From Agelaius tricolor (lineage: Eukaryota; Chordata; Aves; Passeriformes; Icteridae), in NCBI GenBank assembly GCA_023055355.1, contig JALJCS010000020.1:6493001-6557000 (forward strand): a DNA stretch of 64,000 nt. The letters run 5' to 3'. The notes below the pieces were generated by a model. The model ran no database searches, was not told the origin of the DNA, and saw only the letters and a program-made list of their open reading frames with translations. Below, piece by piece: positions 24,601 through 43,868 of the stretch (within the stretch, counting starts at the first letter, position 1; every line of letters starts with the position of its first letter). The position numbers were made by a program, and so were the translations under genes.

Positions 24601-27600
24601 AAGCTCCCTTGCTCTCTGACACACTTTCCGCTGACAGTAATTCTGCGAGCGCTCGGCGGGCATTTACTGCCATCACTGGAGGAAATACTGATGGCTTCAA
24701 ATGGGATCATTTCCTTCCTGATGGACAGCAAGCACCTGTGGGAGTCCTAATAGCTGTGCAGTGTCTGTGAGCAGGGAAGGGAGGATGGTGCAGCTCTCTG
24801 CAGCGAGGCGCCTGCAGGCTCTGAGGAGGAAATTGGAGCAGAGGGGGAAAATCACGCCTGGCTGCCCCTGGAGCTCTGGAGCAGCTTCAGATGTTGTGTA
24901 TCCACCTCCCCCCTGGGTGATGGTGGACAGGGCTTTATACCAAAAACATGGGCAGCTCTCATTCCTGTGGATTTCCTTGGCCCCTTGCTAAAGTGAAGGT
25001 GTTTGCTGTGTGCATTCTTACTTTTATTGTCTCCTAAGTGAGTGTTAAACACTCTGTTTCCAGGTACTTCCTACTGCTTCCTACTCCTCCTTCCTGCTAG
25101 GAAGGAGAGGACTGGATTTTTCCTTGAGTAACTGAAAAGGAAGGGAACAGATTCACCCCCTTTTTCCTCAGTATTTAAAAACAATTGCTGCTCAGCACTG
25201 TATCATTATTTATTCAGATCTCGTGCAAACAAAAAGAGCAATCAGAGCCTTGTAAATTCAACGTGGATTGAAATGCATTTAAAAGAATAGTGAACTGACC
25301 TTCCTTTTTGTAATTTTGGACTATGTTTTGTTGAAGTAACACTTTTCCAAGCTCTCTGTACTTGATACTGTGTCTTTGGGGTCCTAGAAGCAAAGGTCTT
25401 GATTCTTGGGAGACATAACATGTGGGCATTCAGCAAAGTATGGCAGCTTGCTCTTCAGCTATTCACAGGTGACAGGAACATATCCTCTGGTAATAAATTT
25501 GAGTGTTTCAATTACAGTAAGTTTCTTGGTTCATCCACTTGTATTTTTAAGTTAAATCATGTATCATAAACCTGCAAACCAGTGTCAGCTTCAAATGTCT
25601 TAACATTTCCAAATCTGTCTTGTCAAAGAGTCATCTTATTCTTGAGCTAAACATGTGACAGGGTCAAAGCAAATGTGATGCATTTTAAAAAGCAGGACCT
25701 AAACTCATCTGGAATATGTCAGCTGTGAAAGGAGAATTGCAGTCCAAGGTTAAACAAGCAAGGATTTCATTTGCAATCATTTTAATTGATATTGATTGCG
25801 CTGCTTGAATGTCGGGTCAAAGCAAAAAAGTCACTTCAAATCCAGACTCTTGTTTCTGCCTTTTAAAACAGCTTTGGTGTCTTTGGCTGAGAGGCTGGGG
25901 GTGCTCGAGTTATGTTTGCAGTGGAGTTGGCAGTGGGGGAGAAGAGAGGGCTGGAAGGTAAAACAAACAAGAGTGTGTTGTACTACAGGAGAGGTGAGAG
26001 TTCCCATGGGTGGGAGTCCAGCCGGGCGTGCCAGCAGACGGCTGCCCCAGGTGCCCTGGGCCCTGGACAGTCGGTCTGGGCTGGCCTCCTGCCACGGGGA
26101 CGTCCTGCAAGGAGCCTTGGGCTGAGCTTGGGCCCAGCCTGCCCCTGCTGGCCTCAGTGCCAGCACACCCTGCCCACAGCTCCCCAGGCAGAGCTCAAAC
26201 TGCTCCCTCTCCCACTCTTAAACGTGCTGCTGCTAATCTTTGAGGTCTCCAGTTGTGTTTGCTGCCTGTTCACCCTGCTGAGTTCAAATTCAGTCACCTT
26301 GGTGTGGTCCTACCTGATGCCCTTCAGTGTCCTTTTTTATCCCTTTTTTCTTTCCTCATTTCATTTGCCTGTTAGCTATTCATCTCTTCTTGTGCTGGCT
26401 CCTGTTCTTGCAGTGGTTTCTCTCTCTCTCTACAGACCTGTCTTCAAACCACACTTTAGTCTTTCATGTACATTTCTCATGTATCTCTCCAATATTATCT
26501 TTCCATTTGAATAGCTGCCTCCTGTGCCCCCTTTATGCAAATAAATGGGCAGTAGGTTTGTGTTAGTAGTGGTCCTGTCTGTAATGTGCTTTGTCTGCTT
26601 AGAAAGCAGGAGAACATTGTCAGCAATTGTTTCTGTGCTGCTGTTCTATAAGCTGGGTATCAGGTCAATAGGAATATTTAAAAATTAACCTACTTAAAAA
26701 TAAATCTGTTTCAGGTCCTTTCTGAGCCAGGATCCCTCCCTGAACTATTAACCAATTGACAACCCTGCTGCTAATTGCATGATAAAGTTGATATAAGGAT
26801 AGATGGTGCTCAGATCCTCAGGGGCTTTTCCATTGCAATTTTTTGAGAGAAGCTGGAGGCAGAAACATGGGCAAGCAGGGTCAGTTTCAGAGGCAGCCGT
26901 GTGTTTTATTTCCTTTGTGTGGATCCTTCTCCTGTTTGATGTTCAGTAGGATATTTCACATTGCCCAACTTGAGGAATAAGTGCTGCAGTGAAGAGCTGT
27001 GGAGAGAGAAGCTGGAGGCTGTCTTCCTTCTGGGAAATCAGCCCATATAATCGTGTGCAGCTGGCAGAGGCAGTCTGGCAGGAATGGAGTGTAACCAGTC
27101 CTTGGCTGAGTGTCCGATGGGCCCTGGGGATGGGGCATTGAAATGGACTTGGTTTTGCACCAGAGCTGCATTTTGAACTGATGCTCGAGGGCTAAGGATG
27201 GTTATTTTATTATCTATAGGTGTTATTTTTACCCTCTGCACCCCAGCAGCAGACTCAAGGGTTTTCATCTGGCTGGGAGGGTTTTGGATGCTTTCTTCAG
27301 GTTCTTTAAGCGTTCCCTGTGTATGAAAGGTATTTACAGCCACAGCCTTCCCCTGCATGCTTTCTGAGATCTCAGAGCTGTGTCAATTCAGAGGATTAAG
27401 GCTGAGTTTGAGATGGGCTGAGCAAACAGGCAGTGATAACTGCAGCCAGAGGATGGCTGTGGGATGTGAGCTTGTGCCAGGCTCCTCCAGGGCTGATCAT
27501 TATTTCCTGATCAAACAGAAAACGTGGACTCCATTGTGCAGTAGTGTCTTGCTGTGGCATTTTAGGGGTAAGAACAGTCTCATTGCAGAGCTGAGGGCTG

Positions 27601-30600
27601 TGCACCCATATTATTCCCAGCTTTACTTATAAACTGGGCAGTGTGTACCTTGGAGTGTCTTTGGAGACTGCAGCTGTGCCTTGGTGACAGAAGAAAAATG
27701 ACTTTTCAGGAAGGAGTGTTCCAAATGATTAGGGGTTCCTGCCAGATCTGCTGCAAGCAGAGGTGCAATTGCATAACTAGCTTGGGCTGATAGTGATGGA
27801 AAATGAATCACAAAGATTTTTATAGTGGACACTCAAAATCTGTTGCAGGGCCAGCTTGTGTTGCCAGCCCTCACCAGGGTCTTTGTGAGTGAATTTCACA
27901 GCTGCTGGTGTGTGAGGTGTTCCAGGCAGAGCTGGAGGAGGTACCACAACCCCATCTTCAGATGAAGTGTGCTTTGGTGTCTGTACATCCACATAAACAG
28001 ATAGGGAGATAGAATCTGTGTGTTTCATGGAGGAACTGCCAGGAAAGAGGCTCTGAAGAAAGGCCTGATTCTTCCTTATCTGTAACCATGCAGCCAGTTA
28101 GAACCATCTGCACTCCGTCTGCAGCCCAGACAGACAAGGGGCTGCAGATGGAGAGGCTGTAGCCTGCCCTGGAAGGTGTCAGAGAAATTCTGAAGTGAGG
28201 ACAGGTAGGAAGACAGTCCTGGAAGCAATGAGTAGTAAGGAACAAAACAGTTTTCTGTATTCTGGAGCAAGATTTAGCAGTCTTGTTTCTGGAACTGAGA
28301 AGAGAAAATGGGCTTGGACAAAGGGATTTACTGCACCTGTGACTGCAAAGGTGGTCAGGTCTGCAGACTCCTGGGGTGGGCAGAAACCACAAGGCTGATG
28401 TGAAAACCTATTGACTGTGGGGTCTGACTTCAGGTACTGTCACTGTGTGAATCTGCAGGGTTTGCCTGATGTGCAGAGGGTGAAAATATCTGCTGCTCTG
28501 GGCTTGCCTTGGGGGAAGGCTCCAGTGGGGCAGCTTGTCAGGAGGCCAGTCTCACCTGCAGGCTGGGATTTCTGGATTAAAGTAAGTCAAGGTGCATCAA
28601 TAAATGTCCCCTCTTGTGATGTACTGTATATTCTGGATGTGCTTAAATTTTCCAGCAATTGCCTGTGCACAAGCCCAGATGCACATCCAAAAATAGTAAG
28701 CTCTTGTGCTAAGTGAGGTCCCCAACTTGGAGGTCATAAACTTTAGTAAAAGAGCAATCACTGGAAGGCTCTTTTAGTAGAGGAAACAGAAAGGAAACAA
28801 AGGAGGCAAGAACAGAACCCCATTAGCCCCCTCCTGCTCTGTGCCTGGGGCTGCAGGTCTGCATTCAGGGCACAGCCTGCTGTCACCCTGTGCCAGCAAG
28901 GACATGCTGAGCTCCTGTCCTGCCTTCCCAGGAAAAGCTCCTGAGGGCTGTGTCCTCTGCTGGAGCAGGGAGAAAAGGGACTCTGGAGTGGCTTTTCCTG
29001 TCACACCAACGTGGCTTTGTCCCCGTGGCTGCCCCAGGTCTCCCCCACTGGAGGCAGGAGCAGCCTTAGGGCTTCATTCACGGCTGTTTGGAAAGTGCTT
29101 GAGATTCTTGGATGGCACTACAAGTGAATGAATTATTTCCTTGGCTTTGATCCAGCTATAGCTGTATTTCATGAATTAATTTTGCTAGTAGCTCAGCAAT
29201 GAGACAAGCCTTAAATCTCCAGACAAAATAGGGATGAAAAGCTGCATTTCAAAGTAGGAAATTTTGTAGGATTCAGGAAGGAGAAAAACAGAGATTTGCA
29301 GACCAGTTGTGTGGTGAAAGGAATCTGAAAACCTGCAGTGAATGTGCTCTGGGTACCAAGGGAAGACTTTCCCCAAAGCATTAACAGGCCCAACCACCAT
29401 GTGAAGCCAGATTGAGTTTAAACCAAAATGGTAATTTATTGACTTTGAAGGCATCCTTAGAAGTGAATATTGCCCCTGAGGCCAGGAGTGCATCATTGGC
29501 TGGTGCTCTCAGGTGGTGGCATTTCCCTGCCCCAGCCTCCTTCCTCCCCCATCAGGGGTCCATGCCACCTCATGCAGCATCTTCCTTGCACCTGCTCTCA
29601 CATCACAAGCTGCATCTGGCTTCGTGAAGAAGTGCATGTTTGTGGTGATCCCTATTTCTAATGTCTTGCTGAATATCAGTTAGCAGATACCATTTTCAGG
29701 TGACAAGTTTTTGATTAGTTTTGATTTTGATTTAGTTACTGAAGATTAGCAATTTGATTTTTATCTCAGTAGCTTCCCAGTAAACAGCACAATATGACCT
29801 TCTTCAATTGGCATCTTGAACTGCTGCTTTCAAGTGTTATCTTTAAACTAAAAACCAAAGTGAGAAGTTAACACTGATTTATATTCTTCTATCATTCATG
29901 GAGAGTAATGCCAGACAGGTATTTTCCTTGCTCTTTCCTAGTAATGAACTTGGCAAGCTGAGCTGTGTTCTGGTGTGTTCTGTGCCTCCAAGACAGTGCT
30001 AATTATTTTAATTTTGGTGGAAGAGTTGTATCTTTGGGGGTTTTCACCTTGATATATCTGTGTGTGCCCTAAGAGGAGCCTCCAGCCCCCCAGGACTCCT
30101 GTGCAAGGTGTTCAGAGGGTGGGTGCTGGCTGATCCTCTGGGAGCCTGGGCTGGAATTGAAACAGCTCTGTTTTATTGCCTTATTTCTAATTGCCATGTC
30201 TGTGACCCTAAAGTGCCTGTGCATCATCTCACTTCCCAGGGAAGGGTAACTTTAAACAAGTGAGTGATTTGGAGTGGAATCAGCATGTTGCACACTGAGG
30301 CAGTCAATTCACTAATTAAAGGAGAGGGGGAGGAAGTAATCTGGAGCAATCAGCAGGGCATTTCATTCCAGTTCCTAATTTTCTTTTTTTGTTGGGCTTC
30401 AGTTTTTGAGAGACTAGAGAGCTAATGATTTTCATGAGCTCTTTTGCAGCACTGAAGGTGTGTGCATTGATGTGAGCAGTTTGTATTGTGATCTCCATTC
30501 ATGTAAGATACAAATACCTGTCATGTAACTGCTTGAGTCAAAAGGAAGGTGCTTAGAAAAATATCTGTGGCTGAGTTTTGGCATAATAAGCAGTGCTTTT

Positions 30601-31300
30601 AGGGTATTTCCTAATCTATTTACTTCACATTAAAAATAATTGGAATAGATATCCTGTGAAATATTCCCATAAGAATTCCGTTTTTATCCTTGAGCAGTTA
30701 ATAAAAGGCATGAGGGAGAAATGTATCTAGCTGTAGTGACCCAATGTCATAGTGATTTGTCATATTATTTCTTCAACTCCTTCTCCACACGGTGTGCATA
30801 GAGAGAGAGTTTGGTACTCTGTCACTGGGAGTTCAGCTTGCAGTCCTCAGAGATGCCAGGGATAGCAGAGTAATTCCCTCCTCTGATCTCACTTCCAGTG
30901 TTAATCATTATGACATGACATACCTGCTTTAAACTGTGCTTGGATTGTGTGTTACAGCCTGGTTCAGGGCAGACACTTAACACTTAGAAGTGTTCAACCT
31001 CTGTTGTGTGTTTGGATCCCATTGATCTCTCTGGCTCGGGGAATTTGTGGTAGGGCTTTAGAAGTGCCTTTCTCCATATGAATGCTGCTGTGAATCAGAG
31101 ACTGTCAGCCCCAGGGGGGGTCTGATGCTTCTCAGATCAGAAACAAAACAAAACCCACCTCTGTTTCAGCTGAACAGTTTAAGGCTTCCCTTCAGGTTGC
31201 TGATTTGCTCATGTGCTGTTGACTTATGGTTTCTGAGTTAATCTGAAGTGAGCTCATTTTCATACCCAGTTTCAAACACCTAGCCTGGAGAATATTCATC

Positions 31301-31318
31301 CTAATCTAATCTAATCTA
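31301..31318. repeat. (CTAAT) pentanucleotide repeat, 3.6 copies
   Basis: CTAAT is repeated three full times plus a partial copy, about 170 bp before the splice acceptor. CTAAT resembles a branch-point core, but the distance to the acceptor is far larger than usual, so I treat it as a simple repeat. Confidence 0.8.
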
Positions 31319-31435
31319 AAATTACTGTTTGTATTGTGCATGCCTAATTATTCATTTTAAGTCATCTCTGGAAGATACATATTGTCTTGTTTGTGTTTTT
31401 ATTCAATATTTATACAGCTTAATGCTTAAAGGTAG

Positions 31436-39233
<7,798 letters not shown>

Positions 39234-39649
39234 TGTGTTCCACCTCTCAATCCCTGTGTTCCACCTCTCAATCCCTGTGTTCCACCTCCCAGAGCTGAGC
39301 TGTGTTCCACCTCTCAATCCCTGTGGAAACCTCCCAGAGCTGAGCTGTGTTCCACCTCTCAATCCCTGTGGAAACCTCCCAGAGCTGAGCTGTGTTCCAC
39401 CTCTCAATCCCTGTGGAAACCTCCCAGAGCTGAGCTGTGTTCCACCTCTCAATCCCTGTGGAAACCTCTCAAAGCTGAGCTGTGTTCCACCTCTCAATCC
39501 CTGTGTTCCACCTCTCAATCCCTGTGGAAACCTCCCAGAGCTGAGCTGTGTTCCACCTCTCAATCCCTGTGTTCCACCTCTCAATCCCTGTGTTCCACCT
39601 CTCAATCCCTGTGGAAACCTCCCAGAGCTGAGCTGTGTTCACCTCTCAG
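39234..39649. repeat. Minisatellite with interleaved 21-bp and 45-bp units
   Basis: The array is built from a 21-bp unit (TGTGTTCCACCTCTCAATCC plus C) and a 45-bp unit. The 45-bp unit is the same 21 bp followed by a 24-bp half, TGTGGAAACCTCCCAGAGCT plus GAGC. Full 45-bp copies start at 39301, 39346, 39391, 39436, 39502 and 39589. Extra 21-bp copies start at 39234, 39255, 39481, 39547 and 39568, and a 25-bp hybrid starts at 39276. The copy at 39436 carries CTCTCAAAGC in place of CTCCCAGAGC. The last copy (39634-39649) is truncated and has lost one C. Because both units are multiples of three, long frames stay open on both strands, but this is a by-product of the repeat. The very high identity between copies implies recent expansion or homogenisation, and copy number is probably variable. 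Confidence 0.95.
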
Positions 39650-42600
39650 TCACTCTCCCTCCCAATCTGCAGCCTCAGGCAGTGTTACCCACATCCCTCA
39701 GTCTCTTTCTGGCTGGATTCTTAAGGGAGATAATTTTCATACTCCTGCCTGATGGATGGTTTACACGAGCTGTTGAGAACATGCACAGCTTGAGTGAGCA
39801 CATCTTTGGTTCCAAGGCATCTCTTAGGTAAAATAAGCACTTGCATTTTTCCTTCAAGCAAGGTTATTAGTAGCTATTCAGGTGAATGCCATTGCACAAT
39901 TGTTTTGGCAGAATCAGTCTATTTTCCCTGATGTTTTGTCTTAAAGAAACATCAAAATTAAATAAAGCCAGCAGGGGTTTGTGATAGATTTAAAGCTCTT
40001 CCAAACTTACTGGTTGGGAGAGTCCTAAGATGTAGTTGGGTAGGTATCTTTTAACTCAAAAGGTGAAATATGTTGTGTCTGTATGTTGGTTTTTCCAGCT
40101 ATTAGCACTCTAAGTTGATTCTAAAATTTTTCTGAAGTTGAGCCTTGAAATTAATTTATTTTAAAAAAATCCTAGCAAGGTTTTATGTGTTAATTTTAGG
40201 AATTATACTTGTAAACCCTTGTTATCATTATATGCAAAAGTTGGGGCTCTTTTTTTTCTTTCTGGTAGCTTTCTTTCAATTTTGCTTTTTTCTGCAGTCA
40301 GAATTGTTGAGATTACAAAGCAAGGTATTCCTTGGGTAGCTGCTGGATTTGTTGGTGTCTAAAATTAATTGTGTAAATAAGTGCAGGTTTTTTAATTTAG
40401 AGCCAAATCTTCTATCTTCACCTTTTCTTCCCCATTCTGCTTTTTTCTGGTTAAAGGGTTTCAGTTCAGCTCTGGGGAAAGGAGCACAGGCTCAGTTCTT
40501 CCTTCATCTGCAGATCCATTGCCAGCTGAAGTTGGATATTAGCAATGGGCTTCACTTTGCTCTCTGACATTTCCTCTTACAGCTCTGCTTGACTCATTGA
40601 ACTAAATAATAAAAACAAGGAAAAAAACTCTTTCCAGGGGAAATCTTATCCACTGGAATAGCATTGCTAAAAGAATCCAGGGAGGAGGTAATGGATCAAG
40701 GGTGTTGTCCACGGCAGCCTGAGTAACAGTGCCATGATGAGCAGCCCTGTGATGCTGTAACATTGCAGCCTCCTGGGAAGTGGTACTAGAGCTCATGAAG
40801 TTGTTTTTCTGGTGGTTCTCAAAACTTTCAAGTGGTCATAGGGGCAATATTTTATAATTTGACATGACATTTATTGGCTGTAGTGTCAGTCATAAATATC
40901 TCTTTGGAGTTAGAGCTTCAGTCCTTTTAGGATGGAAGCTGGAGGTAGCTCGGCTAACAATTGTGGAGTACAGCTGCAGCTTTAACATGAAAAAAATGAA
41001 TGTTCCAGTTTCCAGTTACTTTTTAGCTCCTGTGGAGCAATTTCAGTGTATAAAGGTGTAAATGGGGATGACAAAAAGAGCCATATTGTGAGTGTTGCCT
41101 GAACTGAGGGCTTTGAACTTTTTCCACATTTGTACGTGTGCTCCTTTCCTTCCTGGTTCAGACTGTGAAAAGCGACGATATAAAGTATTTATTCTTACTG
41201 CATAGGAATAACCATAACAGCTGAACAAAGTAGAGCTCCTCAAAACCCAAACCCCATTCTGCAGAGCTGGGTTTGGTGTTTTCCCACCGTGTGTCCACGC
41301 CCTGTGTCAGAGGGGCTGGCAGTGTCACCTGGAACGTTCCTGGGCTGTGGTGCTGCGATGCCTGGGAGCCACTGGAGATCTCCTCCCCATTCTCGTCTCT
41401 CACTTTCCTTGCCACTGCCTCATTTTGTTCATAAAGCAGCTTGTAATTGAGTGTTTGACAAAGAAGTGTTTACAAGCAGTGTTTCTTGTGCATAACTGCC
41501 TAGCTGAGGGGAATAACAATTTGGGTCTGAATTTCAGCCCTCCTTTGTCACTGTCGTATCATCGTCAGTGGCAGAGCTGTCTCTGCTTGAAGAGAAAGAT
41601 GGATTAAAATTGTTTCAGGGCATGGCACCCAAATGGGAATGTGTGGTCTTGGAAGAAGCTGCCAGCTTTTCTTTGTGGCCCCTGTTTGTCCTTTTGTCAA
41701 TGTCCTGATATTGAGTGCACCAAGGTGTTAATTAATTACCAGGTGAGGTGACTTAGGGGTTTTTACACCCCTGGAGTCTGCTGTTTCAGGGGGAATTCTA
41801 TTCTAGCCATATGAAATGTGAAGGTTGGAGTTCTGCCTTCTCTAGGCATTGTGGTGGGTGAGATGCTGTCCTGATCTGTGTGGGGGTACGGTTGGAGTTC
41901 AGTCTTCATGGGTTGAAAATGACAGTGCAGATGGGACCGGTGTAATCAAAATAAAAGCAGTGTTTAGCTATCACACAGGAAGAAAGGGGCTCTAGGATTA
42001 AGCTTTTTAGTTCAGGCAGCATGTGGGTGTTTCAATTGTCCATGCTAAAACCCTTCTGCAAATTATGCCAACTGGGCAGGGTGTGAAGGGAATAGAAGCA
42101 ATGAAGTTATGCATGAGTAAGGAACGGCTCGGGCTTTATTTAGACCCATTACAGGCCATTAGCAAAGGGGTTTTTTTCCTTTTGAGGGGGGTGTCTTTTC
42201 AAGGGGCTGTTTGCTGGAATTAGCATGTTCAGGAGTGATGGGAGCAAGCCAAGGCAATCCCTAGAATCACCCACAAATAACCAGAGGCACACGGAGTCCA
42301 GGCTCACTCCAGCTTGGGGGGCTGAATGGGATGGTTCCCTTTAATGCTGGTACCAGTCTGTGACTCAGACCCGCACACAGAGTGAAAAGAAGTAAATCAC
42401 AACATATGAAACAAAAGTCATGCAGTCAGGCATCAGTAAGAGTGGTACTCAGCATTGTGGCCAGTGAGATTAACTCCTTTCCTGCTGCTTGATGCAAGCC
42501 TGAAGTGATTTCTGTAGCAAGTTTCCAGTGTCAAATCTGCTTTTCTGGGTAGAGTTATTGCTTATTGGTTGGTACTGGTGTGTTGAGCAAAACCAGACCA

Positions 42601-43787
42601 ACAGTCAGAGCTTTACTGACACAACCAGGAGAGGGTTAATGTGATGACTGCACTGCTCAGAGCATCTGTGAATTAGTGCTGTTGCTTGTCAGAGTTATTT
42701 GACTGTAGCTATGTACTGAACTGGTAAATTCCTGTAAGGAGATGACCACACCACTCTCACATCCAGAGTGACTTTTATTTGTCCTCGTGCAAAGAACTGC
42801 AGGTGTTTTGCTAAGACATCTTCCAAATCCCCATAGTCTTGTTCTGAATCATGCTGCTGCTTTGAGGAGCTTGGTAAATAAACAGTGTGGTTTTATATGC
42901 CTGTACAAATGCTGGTCTCTTACAGCTGGGTATTTCCTCCCTGTTTACCTGACTTGTCAAGAGCAGAGGCAGAAGAAAAATGTCTGTGACAGCTTTTTTT
43001 TTTTTTCCCCTTCCCTGATAGTGAAGCAAAGGAATAAAAGGATTATTTTTTTTCCCCAGACAGTCTACCCACAGCAGCAGCACCAGGGACCTCTGGTAAA
43101 TTGATCAAGGAACATATTTGACCTTAGGGCTGCTTGTTAGAGAACATTGTTATAGGCACGTTGTAATAGCAGATGTAATGAAGTCTGCATTGTCCCAGAG
43201 AAAAAAACAAAACAGCAGCATGTTTTGTGGTGGGTTTTGTGTTGGTGTTGGTGGGGTTTTTTTTGTGTGTGTGTGTGTTATTTACTAGCAGCTGTATTGT
43301 TGTCTGATAACCTTGGGTCACCTCAAATAGGCATAAGCCTGAGCCAAAAGCAGATATTTTGGTAGTTAGAGGTTTCACTGACCCAAGAAACAGGGAAAGA
43401 ATATTTTTCAGGAATTAGCTGTCTTTATAGTGCTTTGTGTTCATCCAGCTATCACATACCTTTGTAAAGATGATTTCAAAAACCCATTTTTATTTGCTGT
43501 AGCTTTTGAGTCCTAGCTGTTTGAATTGCATATTTTTCTTAACTTTTCTCCAGTTATACAATTACCACCACTCTGGATCTCAGCATTTACTGACCTGCCA
43601 GTGCACTTTAAGAATAGGGATTTATTTACAGTCCCATGATAGCTGGTCATCACAAATGATTATTTTTCTATGAGAGTGTTCCAGTGGCTTGAGACTTGAT
43701 GCTTGTGAAGTCTGAATACATCTATGTGTTCTTCTTATGAATTAAAGAATACAGAAGAGGATAAACTTTGTTGGGAGTTTGCTCCCT
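39650..43787. other. Presumed downstream intron, second part; no gene seen
   Basis: AT-rich unique sequence. It holds a T13 tract at 42994-43006 and the low-complexity T/GT patch listed separately. Short open frames look random in composition, and no exon, RNA gene or further retroelement is recognisable. Confidence 0.5.
43216..43279. repeat. GT/T-rich low-complexity tract with (GT)7
   Basis: A G/T-only stretch of TTTTGTGG-like words leads into T8 (43257-43264) and then seven GT units (43265-43278). It can in principle form Z-DNA-like structure, but it is most simply a microsatellite. Confidence 0.85.
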
Positions 43788-43868
43788 GTGAGGGTGGGGA
43801 GGCCCTGGCTCAGACTGCCCAGAGCTGCCCCATCCCTGGAAGTGTCCAAGTCCAGGTTGGATGGGGCT
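43788..43868 (+). mobile_element. CR1 LINE tail fragment
   Basis: GAGGCCCTGGCTCAGACTGC, then CAGAGCTGCCCCATCCCTGG, then AAGTGTCCAAGTCCAGGTTG and GATGGGGCT follow the classic avian CR1 3' UTR closely (the stretch about pulling a large share of bird CR1 copies into the same 'CCCCATCCCTGGAAGTGTTC' block). The copy is short, about 80 bp, and diverged by a modest number of changes. It looks younger than the copy at 8471-9330. The terminal 8-bp microsatellite of CR1 is not preserved, so the right edge is approximate. Confidence 0.85.

Noticed and set aside
25796..26514. 200-codon plus-strand frame with a hydrophobic C-terminal half
   Set aside because: The hydrophobic part comes from T/C-rich DNA (TTT, CTT, TCT codons) and the N-terminal part from GC-rich DNA. 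There is no splice or start context, so I do not take it as a membrane protein.
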